Source of the DNA: GCA-003244245 sp035997545
GTDB taxonomy: Bacteria; Actinomycetota; Actinomycetes; Mycobacteriales; Pseudonocardiaceae
Assembly: GCA_035997545.1 (NCBI GenBank)
Contig: DASYIL010000174.1
Coordinates: forward strand, 1-37,556
Length of the DNA: 37,556 nt
Direction of reading: 5' to 3'
A program made the translations under genes and the position numbers. How positions within the stretch are numbered: the stretch's first letter is position 1; each line of letters starts with the position of its first letter. Shown here one piece after another: positions 23,895 through 31,408 of this stretch. Under the pieces are notes generated by a model, which ran no database searches, had not been told where the DNA came from, and saw nothing but the letters and a program-made list of their open reading frames with translations.

Positions 23895-25105
23895 CCCCGC
23901 AATCGCATCGACATCACGAGATATCGGTAAGAGCCGTCTCCGTTGTTATCGGGTTCATCCGCACCGAGGCCGATGACCGGGGTGATGACGGTGGGGCGGG
24001 CCGGCGTGGTGAACGACAGCGTCGCCCGCGGGGTGGTGAGCGCGGTCAGCCCGTCGAGCAGGTACCCGGCGTTGAACCCGATGGTCAGCGGTTCGCCGGT
24101 GACACCCACTTCGAGTTCCTCCTCGGCGCTGGACTCGTCTTCGGCCTCCGCGGACAGCTGCGCGATACCGTCGGCAAAGGCCAGCCGGACCGGTGCGAAC
24201 CGCTGGGCCACCAGCGACACCCGCTTGAGAGCCGCGATGAACTCGCCAACCTCCACCTCGACGGTGGTGGTTACCTCGGTGGGCCACAACGACGCGAACT
24301 TGACGAACTCGCCGTCTAGCAGCCGGGTCAGCGTCTGCCGGCCGCCAGCGGAGAAGCCCAGGAAACCCGCATCTTCGGCGTTACCCAGCGACAGCACCAC
24401 CTCGCTGGCCGAACCGAGCGACTTGGCGACATCGGCGAGCGTCTTCGCCGGAACGACGACGGAGACCGAAGAGCTGCTTGCAGGCTCAAGCATTGACACC
24501 GAAGAGCTGCTTGCAGGCTCAAGCATTGACACTGAGGTGGGCGAGACCGGGTCGTTCGGCGTCCAGGGAATGCGCCGCTCGGAGAGGCGGTACCGGTCGG
24601 TGGCGGCGAAGGTCAGCGCCTCGGAGCCGATCTCCATCCGCACCCCGGTGAGCATCGGCAGCGTCTCGTCCCGGCTGGCCGCCGCGGCGACCTGGGCGAC
24701 CGCGGTGGCGAAGACGTCACCGCGTACCGTGCCCGAGGTGGCGGGCAGTTCCGGCACCGCAGGGTAGTCCTCGATGTGCAACAGCGGCAGGTTGAATCGA
24801 GCCGAACCGCATCGCACCGCAAGCCGGTTTCCCTCCACCGCTACCCGCACGTCCTTGGGCGGCAGCGCACGAGCGATCTCCGCAAGTAGCCGGCCGGACA
24901 CCAGCACTCGCCCAGCGGACTTGTCGGTGACGGGTACCTCGATGCGGTTGAGCACCTCGAAGTCGAAACCGGAGACGATCAACGCGCCGTCGGCCACCTC
25001 GAGCACGACGCCCGCGGTAACTGGGACGACGGGACGGGACGGCAGGCCACGCGCCGTCCACGCGACGGCCTCAGCGAACGCATCCCGCTCAAGTTCGAAC
25101 TCCAC
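23891..25105 (-). CDS. dnaN: DNA polymerase III beta subunit (sliding clamp), probable paralog
   Basis: A 404-residue DnaN-type clamp with three repeated clamp folds: MEFELERDAFAEAVAWTARGLPSRP and VSGFDFEVLNRI in the first, LPMLTGVRMEIGSEALTFAATDRYRLSERR in the second, and VRLAFADGIAQLSAEAE, IGFNAGYLLDGLTAL and SYRYLVMSMRL at the C-terminus, where the hydrophobic peptide pocket forms. As a homodimer it encircles DNA and binds polymerase. It is not beside dnaA, recF or gyrB, so it is more likely a second clamp than the replication clamp; that needs the rest of the genome. A duplicated 11-residue unit (SVSMLEPASSS) extends a loop in the second domain. GTG start. Confidence 0.88.
   Translation of the reverse strand: MEFELERDAFAEAVAWTARGLPSRPVVPVTAGVVLEVADGALIVSGFDFEVLNRIEVPVTDKSAGRVLVSGRLLAEIARALPPKDVRVAVEGNRLAVRCGSARFNLPLLHIEDYPAVPELPATSGTVRGDVFATAVAQVAAAASRDETLPMLTGVRMEIGSEALTFAATDRYRLSERRIPWTPNDPVSPTSVSMLEPASSSSVSMLEPASSSSVSVVVPAKTLADVAKSLGSASEVVLSLGNAEDAGFLGFSAGGRQTLTRLLDGEFVKFASLWPTEVTTTVEVEVGEFIAALKRVSLVAQRFAPVRLAFADGIAQLSAEAEDESSAEEELEVGVTGEPLTIGFNAGYLLDGLTALTTPRATLSFTTPARPTVITPVIGLGADEPDNNGDGSYRYLVMSMRLRG
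24465..24530. repeat. 33-bp perfect tandem duplication inside dnaN
   Basis: Two identical head-to-tail 33-bp units encode 11 residues each (MLEPASSSSVS in frame), in a loop between RRIPWTPNDP and VVVPAKTLADVAK. Perfect identity suggests recent duplication by slippage. The reading frame stays open. Confidence 0.9.
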
Positions 25106-25257
25106 CTCAACCCACCATCCCTGCGAGTACCCCGGTTGCGCCGAGTGCGCCAGCGTACCGGGAGCGTGCCCGCGGACCCGGATGGTGGTCGAGATGATCG
25201 AGTCAGGCAGCCCTGATCCATGCCCTCAACGGCCGCCAACACTGATCTTCGGACCAC

Positions 25258-26115
25258 CTACTGGGGAATGGCGAGGACCGCCCAGACCACCTTGCCACCG
25301 GGAAGTCGAGGCGCGGTTCCCCAGGTCCGACTCAGCTCGGCGACGAGCACCAGGCCGCGCCCGCCGTCACGGCGCTCGTGACGCGGGCGCAGCAGGGGTG
25401 GGCGCGGGTCGGCGTCGGCCACTGCGACGGTGAGCAGGTTGCCACGCAGTTGCAGGCATAGCCAGCCGTCCGAACCCGCGTGCCGGATCATGTTCTCGGT
25501 GAGCTCTGAGGCCACCAGCACGGCGTCGGTGACTATTCCAGACAGTCCCCAATCGTGGCAGGTCTGCTCGACTATCCTCCTGGCTAGCCACACGCTGGCC
25601 GGGTCGCAGGCTAACTGCACCTTGCGGTGTCGGCGGTGTGGTGCGGCGTCGAGGGCGTCGGTGACGCAGTGGTAGATCGGGATGAACCCGTGCACCGAGC
25701 TGGTACGGAGCAGAGTGCGTAGCGGTTGGCGCGCTGAAACCAACACAAGCGGCACCCCGGGCCACTTGCTGATGTGGTTCGACACCGTCGGGAACACCGT
25801 CAGCACCGACGCCTCGGCCACCCGCACGTCGTCCAGGTCCACCACGATCACCGGGGGTTCCTCCGCTGCGCACTTGAGCAGTTCGTCCCGCAACCACGGA
25901 GAAGTGTCGGCCGTGAGCACTCCGACCGGCCGCACAACCAGAGCGCTGCCCACGGAGTGGTTGTCCAGCCGAAGGCCTGTGGTCACCGATACCCCGCTCC
26001 ACCTCATCATGGGGTCACCCCCGCGCCGAACGCGCACCACTTGGGGAATACCCCGGATGGCAAGCAGATACGCCAGCCACTTTTCAGCCTGCGGGTCGAT
26101 CACCGGGTCCATCAC
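25258..26115 (-). CDS. STAS plus HATPase (anti-sigma-like) fusion regulator
   Basis: A two-domain protein of up to 285 residues. A STAS-like domain (about residues 50-155, HSVGSALVVRPVGVLTADTSPWLRDELL, PPVIVVDLDDVRVAEASVLTVF) precedes an RsbW/SpoIIAB-type HATPase (WLARRIVEQTC, VTDAVLVASELTENMIRHAGSDGWLCLQL with the N-box ELTENMIRHAG, then GGRGLVLVAELSRTWG). STAS domains normally oppose such kinases, so both halves of a partner-switching pair appear in one chain. The conserved Ser that the kinase would phosphorylate is not evident in the STAS domain. The ATG at 26115 lies in a repeat; the ATG at 26010 (after GGGGGTGA) is a plausible alternative that still keeps the STAS domain whole. Confidence 0.85.
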   Translation of the reverse strand: MMDPVIDPQAEKWLAYLLAIRGIPQVVRVRRGGDPMMRWSGVSVTTGLRLDNHSVGSALVVRPVGVLTADTSPWLRDELLKCAAEEPPVIVVDLDDVRVAEASVLTVFPTVSNHISKWPGVPLVLVSARQPLRTLLRTSSVHGFIPIYHCVTDALDAAPHRRHRKVQLACDPASVWLARRIVEQTCHDWGLSGIVTDAVLVASELTENMIRHAGSDGWLCLQLRGNLLTVAVADADPRPPLLRPRHERRDGGRGLVLVAELSRTWGTAPRLPGGKVVWAVLAIPQ

Positions 26116-26154
26116 TCGGGGTCTATCACTCCCGGGTCAATCACCTCGGGTCAA
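26092..26154. repeat. Degenerate 14-bp tandem repeat (TTGACCCGAGGTGA-like on minus strand)
   Basis: Reading the minus strand, TTGACCCGAGGTGA, TTGACCCGGGAGTGA, TAGACCCCGAGTGA and TGGACCCGGTGA follow one another, with a fifth partial TCGACCCG. The array runs from the last codons of the 88-aa gene through its stop into the first codons of the STAS/HATPase gene. It may be a slippage-grown spacer or a binding site. Confidence 0.75.
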
Positions 26155-26407
26155 TCGCCATGGCGGGTCCATGACCCCACAGCGCGGCACGCCACGGTGT
26201 TCCGTCGTGGATCGCGTTGGCGCACCAGGTTAATGCTGGCTCGGTGAGCTCGCAGCGGAACGCAATGCGCCATTCCCGCCGGAGGATCGGTTTGAGGGAT
26301 TGCGGTTCCCAGCCCGCGCACCGCTGCACCACCGGTTCGACGACGGCCGCGACCGCCGCATCGACCACATCCTGCCACGCCAGGCCATGATCGGATCGAT
26401 GTCGCAT
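26141..26407 (-). CDS. Hypothetical small protein upstream of STAS/HATPase gene
   Basis: An 88-residue protein starting MRHRSDHGLAWQDVVDAAVAAVVEPVVQR and containing LKPILRREWRIAFRCELTEPALTWCANAI. Its ATG lies downstream of AGGAG. No family is recognised. Its stop is only 25 bp from the ATG at 26115 of the STAS/HATPase gene, so the two could be one operon. The preceding 26408-26549 shows no further gene. Confidence 0.5.
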   Translation of the reverse strand: MRHRSDHGLAWQDVVDAAVAAVVEPVVQRCAGWEPQSLKPILRREWRIAFRCELTEPALTWCANAIHDGTPWRAALWGHGPAMAIDPR

Positions 26408-26549
26408 GGCGAGGTACTCCTGATCGGCAGAGGAGCCTCCGAGTGTCGTCGCCGCACCGGTCAATGTCCAGGGTCGAAAGGACGTCTGTACGCACATGCC
26501 TGGCCGTAATGCCTGATCTCCGTGCACATATGTCCGGTCGATGCAGGTT

Positions 26550-27176
26550 TTAGACCCACCGGCGGGCGCGGCCCCAGCTGAGCCGGAACGGGCGGTGCAC
26601 GGTGAGCGGCCCCAGCCGCCACCGTCTGGGGTGCGCGATGCGGACCTCGCCCATCGTGGACCGCCCGGTGATCACGAAGTGCACCGGTCCCGGCTCGATC
26701 CGGCGGACCGTGAAGTCCTTGACGCTGCCCACCGTGACACGCAGTCCGTCGGTGTCCACAGTGGCGCCCTCGGGCACGACGATCGTGGTGGAGCCGCCTG
26801 TCTTGTCCAGCTCCAGGGTCACTGTCGGGCTGGCGAGGACGGCATTAGTGAAGTCCAGCAGCGACGAGCCGAAGTACCCAACCAAACGCACCCGGGGTGG
26901 CACCCGCCACGGCCCGCGGCGGTTCAGCTCGCCGAAATGGTGGGACAGCTCCAGCACCTCCGATGCGGCTGGGTGGGCGAGCGTGAAGCCCGGCAGGTCC
27001 AGCAGGACGGCGTTGAGCTCCCCGCGAGTGCGGGCGGCCATCGCGGCGTCCATCCGCTCGGCGAATTCGTCGACCGTGAGCCTGCCCTGCCCGACCGCGC
27101 GCTGCAGGAGCTCCCCAACGTGCTCGCGCTCGGCGTCGGACACCCTCAAGTCACGGGGCTCCACGTCGCCAGCCAC
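26550..27176 (-). CDS. DUF1707 domain protein with YvqF-like C-terminus
   Basis: A 208-residue protein. Residues about 5-60 are the DUF1707 motif (LRVSDAEREHVGELLQRAVGQGRLTVDEFAERMDAAMAARTRGELNAVLLDL). The C-terminal half (FGSSLLDFTNA, STTIVVPEGATVDTDGLRVTVGSVKDF, TGRSTMGEVRI) is beta-rich and resembles the cell-wall-active antibiotic response YvqF/LiaF C-terminal domain. DUF1707 proteins are actinobacterial, often linked to envelope stress. It lies 49 bp upstream of the response regulator gene on the same strand but reads into it, so it may be in the same operon direction. GTG start. Confidence 0.85.
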   Translation of the reverse strand: MAGDVEPRDLRVSDAEREHVGELLQRAVGQGRLTVDEFAERMDAAMAARTRGELNAVLLDLPGFTLAHPAASEVLELSHHFGELNRRGPWRVPPRVRLVGYFGSSLLDFTNAVLASPTVTLELDKTGGSTTIVVPEGATVDTDGLRVTVGSVKDFTVRRIEPGPVHFVITGRSTMGEVRIAHPRRWRLGPLTVHRPFRLSWGRARRWV

Positions 27177-27225
27177 GGATCCACGGTAGCGCCGCCCGGG
27201 GGTTGGGTAGCCCTTGAAGGGCTAC

Positions 27226-27870
27226 CTACTGCTCGGCGAGGCCGTGCTCGATCGCGTAGCGGGCCAGCTCGACCCGGTTGTGCAGCTGCAGCTTGCGCAA
27301 CGTGGACTGCACGTGGTTCTCCACAGTGCGGTGGCTGATCACCAGCGCCTCGGCGATCTGCCGGGCGGTGCGCCCCTTGGCCACCTGGCGCAGTACCTCG
27401 GTCTCGCGCTCGGTGAGCCGCGGCGAGTCGGTGCGCAGGTCCAGCGCCATCCGGCGGTACTCGCCGAGCACCAGACCGGCCAGGCCGGCGGTGAACACCG
27501 CGTCCCCCTGGGTGGTCCGGCGCACGGCCTCGACCAGCTCCTCCACCGAGGCTGACTTCACCAGGTACCCCGACGCGCCCGCCTGCACCGCGGCGAGCAC
27601 GTTGGCGTGCTCGCCGGACGCGGACAGCACCAGCACCCGGATGTCGGGCCAGGTGTCGATGATGCGCCGGGTGGTTTCGGCTCCGGACGGTCCGCCGGAG
27701 GCGAAGTGCAGGTCCATCAACACGACGTCCGGACGGGCGGCCGGGACGATGCGCAGCGCGGCCGCGCCGTCCGCCGCGGTGGCAACGACGTCGAAACCTC
27801 GCTCGGTGAGGTCGCGGGCGACCCCGTCGCGCCAGATAGGATGGTCGTCGACGACCATGACCCGGGTCAT
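27226..27870 (-). CDS. macR: LuxR/NarL-family response regulator (MacR-like)
   Basis: A 214-residue regulator with a receiver domain (VMVVDDHPIWRDGVARDL, phospho-acceptor Asp in VVLMDLHF, LVLSASGEH, YLVKSASVEELV) and a C-terminal LuxR helix-turn-helix (LTERETEVLRQVAKGRTARQIAEALVISHRTVENHV). Its ATG overlaps the stop of the sensor kinase by one base (TGATG), so it is translated with it. When phosphorylated it binds DNA as a dimer. Identity as MacR rests on the partner kinase, which has the MacS N-terminal domain. Confidence 0.92.
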   Translation of the reverse strand: MTRVMVVDDHPIWRDGVARDLTERGFDVVATAADGAAALRIVPAARPDVVLMDLHFASGGPSGAETTRRIIDTWPDIRVLVLSASGEHANVLAAVQAGASGYLVKSASVEELVEAVRRTTQGDAVFTAGLAGLVLGEYRRMALDLRTDSPRLTERETEVLRQVAKGRTARQIAEALVISHRTVENHVQSTLRKLQLHNRVELARYAIEHGLAEQ

Positions 27871-29012
27871 CACCGCAGCTGGCCGTGCCGGATGCGGGCC
27901 AGCCGCACCTCCCATTCGGTCCCCCGCCCCGGACCGGTGTCCAGGGTCAGGATTCCGCCCAGGTCGGCCACCCGGCCGCGGATCGAGCGCGATACTCCCA
28001 TCCGGCCGTCGATCTCGGCGTCGGCGAGCTGCGCGTCGTCGACACCCGGGCCGTTGTCCCGGACGGTGAGCACCACCTCCTCGCCCAGGTCCTCGACCAG
28101 TACCCACGACTTCGCGTCCGGACCGCCGTGCCGGGCGGTGTTGGCCAGCGCCTCCCGGGTGACGGCGACCAGCTCCTCGACGTCACCGGCGGGCAGCAGC
28201 ACCGCGGTCGCGGGCACCGAGACCTCGACCCGGGGGCTGGCCAGGGGTTGAAGCGCGGCGGCCAGGTCCTGCTCGCCGGTGGCGCTGCCCGGCGGTGTGG
28301 CCGAGAACAGCGACCGCAGGGCGATCTCCTGCTCCCCGGCCAGCCGAGCCAGCTCGCCGGCTTCCCCTTCGAGGTGGCCACCCCGGGCCCGCACTCGAGC
28401 CAACACCTGCACGACGCTGTCGTGGATGGACCGGGCCAGCCGCTCCCGTTCGGCGGTGGCCGCCTCGGCACGGGCCGCCCGGCGGAGCTGCTCGGTGGCC
28501 CGGCGTGCTGCCGTCGCGACCATCCCGAGCACGAACCCGGTCCCGATCAGCAGTATCGCGTCGCGGGCCAAGTCGGTGGTGAAGAACCCGCGCATCCAGA
28601 CGTCGACCACCCAGACGGCGACGCCGAACAGCGCCCCGGCAATCCGGCCGGCGTGCACCGCGGCAGCGACCACCGGGCCGCAGGCCCACACGGTGGTGAG
28701 CAGCGGGGTGCCCGTGGTGACGTCGGTGAGCTGCTCGGGGGACAGCACCAGCGCCGAGGAGCTCATCAGCGTCAGGGTCACGAGCAAGTCGAGCACGATA
28801 GTATGGATGCGTCGGGTGACGTCGAAGCTGTAGGCGAGGCAGGTCAGGACGGTCCAGATCGCGATGCTGGCGAGCACCACCCACCCCAGGCCCGGCCGGG
28901 CGTAGCCGTCGTGATGCACGATGATTGCCGCGATCGCGAAGGCCGCCGTGACAATCCGCAATACCACTACGCCGCGCCACAGCGGGGTCATGATGTCGGT
29001 GGCGGCCGCCAT
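27870..29012 (-). CDS. macS: Sensor histidine kinase, MacS family
   Basis: A 380-residue membrane kinase. The N-terminus MTPLWRGVVVLRIVTAAFAIAAIIVHHDGYARPGLGWVVLA matches the MacS-type sensor region (DUF5931), with about six membrane segments up to residue 170. Then comes a HisKA_3 dimerisation helix with the phosphorylated His in ERLARSIHDSVVQVL, and a HATPase with N-box TREALANTARHGG and G1 box DNGPGVDD, then GMGVSRSIRGRVADLGG. In Streptomyces, MacRS affects morphology and antibiotic production. ATG at 29012 is used; the next inner ATG begins MTPLW. Stop and the regulator's start overlap. Confidence 0.9.
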   Translation of the reverse strand: MAAATDIMTPLWRGVVVLRIVTAAFAIAAIIVHHDGYARPGLGWVVLASIAIWTVLTCLAYSFDVTRRIHTIVLDLLVTLTLMSSSALVLSPEQLTDVTTGTPLLTTVWACGPVVAAAVHAGRIAGALFGVAVWVVDVWMRGFFTTDLARDAILLIGTGFVLGMVATAARRATEQLRRAARAEAATAERERLARSIHDSVVQVLARVRARGGHLEGEAGELARLAGEQEIALRSLFSATPPGSATGEQDLAAALQPLASPRVEVSVPATAVLLPAGDVEELVAVTREALANTARHGGPDAKSWVLVEDLGEEVVLTVRDNGPGVDDAQLADAEIDGRMGVSRSIRGRVADLGGILTLDTGPGRGTEWEVRLARIRHGQLR

Positions 29013-29224
29013 GGCTGCGGATCCTGCCAGGTACCGAGCGGCTAGCACGCATGGCGGGGGCACTCGGAAGGCTTGAGCATGTCCCGCATGCGCTCGCCGT
29101 TGCCGGTTCAGGTGCTGGAAGTCCTGCTGGCAGCCTTGCTCGGTTTTGCCATCGGCAATCTGACCAACAGCACGGGGACCCTCCCGTGGGGCTTGGAGTT
29201 CCTGGTCGCCGGGCAGGCCAACCG

Positions 29225-29390
29225 GCTGTCGCGGTGGTCGGCCCCTCGGGGCCTCCACGGCCTCCACGGTCCAAGACCAGTCCCAGGAAACGCTGGTTTC
29301 GACGCGCATGCGACCATCGGAGACCAGGCCGGCCAGGAAGCCGAGGTCCTCGCCAGCTTCGACCAGCTGCCCCAGTTGGCTCGTTCAGGC
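29225..29390 (-). pseudogene. Possible C-terminal remnant of a zinc-type/NADP oxidoreductase
   Basis: One minus frame reads LVEAGEDLGFLAGLVSDGRM and then RVETSVSWDWSWTVEAVEA. This resembles the end of medium-chain dehydrogenases (LxxLAxLVADGRLR, then a final WSRTxEAxEAL), but the terminal GKVVL is missing and no N-terminal part is found. The wider gap 29013-29615 otherwise holds only GC-rich sequence and one unassigned forward frame with a CxxC (LTTCAYCKTNLDL) near 29490. Confidence 0.3.
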
Positions 29391-29615
29391 GAGGGCTACT
29401 CCCTGGCGGTAGCGTCACGGAGGCATGTTGCAGCTGGCGGGTATGCAAAGAGTCCAGCCAGCCGGGAGCGCAGATGGGCGTTGGCCCTGACGACATGTGC
29501 CTACTGCAAGACCAATCTCGACCTGATGAACGTCATCACTCACGCAGAAGCCTCCCCCCGGTAGCCGTGGAGGTGGTCTCTCGCACCGCTGCCGGCCGGG
29601 GAGGATCCGATACAC

Positions 29616-31262
29616 ATGCCTACGACAGTCATCGAGCACGTGCTCGGACGGCTCAAGACCATTGGAATACACGATATCTTCGGCGTTCCCGGCGATTTCG
29701 CCTTCACGGTACAGGACGCGATCGTGAACTACCCTGGAATTAACTGGATCGGCTGCTGCAACGAGCTGAATTCAGGCTACGCCGCTGACGGGTATGCCCG
29801 CATTCGCGGCATCGGCGCAGTCAGTACAACCTATGGAGTCGGAGAACTCAGCGCGATCAACGCGATCGGCGGCGCATACGCCGAGCATCTCCCTGTGTTT
29901 CACCTGGTAGGCATGCCCAACATGCCGACCCAGGCGCGTCGCGCCCTGGTGCACCATACCTTGGGCGACGGCGAGTTCGGATTCTTTCGGAAAATGGCGG
30001 AACCCGTCGTATGCGCTAGCGCGATCATGACGCCGCAGAACGTTGCCTATGAGACCGAACGCCTGATCGCCGAGGCGCTCTACCATCGCCGGCCCGTCTA
30101 TATGGCTTTCCCGTCGGACGTCCCGGACCAGGAAATCCTCAGCAGTGCGCAGCCTCTGGATCCACCCCATAGTGATCGTACGACCCTACGGTCCGCAACC
30201 GATGCGATCGTCGCAGCCCTCGAAGGAGCCGACACGGCATGTATCCTACCGGGGCTTCTGGCGGTCCACGCGGGGCTGCGCGAGCAGTTGCAATCCTTTA
30301 TAGACACTGCCGGCCTGCCCTTCGCCACAATGTTCGGCGACAAGTCGGTCGTTGACGAGCAGCAACCGGGATACATCGGAATGTATGACGGAAGGCTCAT
30401 GGACGAGGACGTGCGAGCGTTCGTCGAGTCGTGCGACCAGGTCGTCACCATCGGAACCCTCATGACCGACTTCAATACCGGCGCCTTTACTGCGCGGCTC
30501 GATCCGATGAAGACTATCGAAATCGGACACCACCGCACGCGAGTCGGATCACAAGCCTACCCCAACGTCGAGATGGCCGATATCCTGACCGACCTTGCAG
30601 GCCGTGTCACACGCCGGAACGGAAAGCCCCCCGTCAAACCTACTTCGCTCGGACCGATCGTGGGCAGCGACAGTGACGTGATCACCGCGGAGGCACTGTA
30701 TCCTCGTTGGGCAAATTTCCTGCGGCCAAGCGACATCGTCGTCGCAGAGACTGGCACATGCTCTATGGGGCTGGGCTTTGCCCTGATGCCAAAGGGCGCT
30801 ACCTTCCACAACCAAACTCTCTGGGGCGCAATTGGCTGGGCAACGCCCGCTGCGTTTGGCGCTGCAGTCGCGGCCCCAGAGCGTCGCTTGGTGCTCGTGA
30901 CCGGCGAGGGATCGCACCAGCTCACTGCTCAGGAGATCACTCAGTTCGGACGCCGCGGGCTGAAGCCGATCATCTTCGTGCTCAACAACTCGGGCTACCT
31001 GATTGAACGGCTTCTCTGCAGGGATCCCAAGATCGCCTACAATGATGTGGCTTCATGGCGGTACTCCGAGATACCGCACGCGCTTGGTTGCGACGATTGG
31101 TTCACCGCTCGCGTCACGACCTGCGGCGAGTTTGATGAGGCGTTGAGACGGGCCGGCCAGGATGGCGGAGCCGCTTACATCGAGGTCGTTACCGACACCT
31201 TCGCTGCTTCGCCCATGTCTCTGAAGCTGCAGGAAAGCGTCAAGACGCTATACACCACGTAG
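29616..31262 (+). CDS. Thiamine diphosphate-dependent 2-keto acid decarboxylase (pyruvate/indolepyruvate type)
   Basis: A 548-residue ThDP enzyme of the PDC/IPDC group that decarboxylates a 2-keto acid to an aldehyde and CO2. Catalytic landmarks: Asp in GVPGDFAFTVQDA, cofactor-activating Glu in CCNELNSGYAADGYAR, the HH pair in LVHHTLGDGEF, and the metal/ThDP motif VTGEGSHQLTAQE (GDG is here GEG) ending NNSGYLIER with the active-site Glu. Pyruvate versus phenyl/indolepyruvate is not decided by eye. The gene is visibly less GC-biased at third positions than its neighbours, hinting at transfer. ATG follows GGGGAGGAT. It precedes malic enzyme by 146 bp. Confidence 0.92.
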   Translation: MPTTVIEHVLGRLKTIGIHDIFGVPGDFAFTVQDAIVNYPGINWIGCCNELNSGYAADGYARIRGIGAVSTTYGVGELSAINAIGGAYAEHLPVFHLVGMPNMPTQARRALVHHTLGDGEFGFFRKMAEPVVCASAIMTPQNVAYETERLIAEALYHRRPVYMAFPSDVPDQEILSSAQPLDPPHSDRTTLRSATDAIVAALEGADTACILPGLLAVHAGLREQLQSFIDTAGLPFATMFGDKSVVDEQQPGYIGMYDGRLMDEDVRAFVESCDQVVTIGTLMTDFNTGAFTARLDPMKTIEIGHHRTRVGSQAYPNVEMADILTDLAGRVTRRNGKPPVKPTSLGPIVGSDSDVITAEALYPRWANFLRPSDIVVAETGTCSMGLGFALMPKGATFHNQTLWGAIGWATPAAFGAAVAAPERRLVLVTGEGSHQLTAQEITQFGRRGLKPIIFVLNNSGYLIERLLCRDPKIAYNDVASWRYSEIPHALGCDDWFTARVTTCGEFDEALRRAGQDGGAAYIEVVTDTFAASPMSLKLQESVKTLYTT

Positions 31263-31408
31263 AGCACGCCGAATCTGGCCTTGGACAACGCAGCCGAGCA
31301 GATCCGCCAAGCCAAGTCGTCAGCTAACCGGCATGCCGTTCACCATCGCTGGAGCGGTGCGCGCTGCCAGCCGGCCAGCATCGGCAGACACTACAAAAGG
31401 AGAAGATC

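Noticed and set aside
29051..29743. 230-codon plus frame before the decarboxylase
   Set aside because: Low-complexity composition and overlaps the decarboxylase start in another frame; a second frame at 29073-29564 is equally featureless apart from one CxxC.
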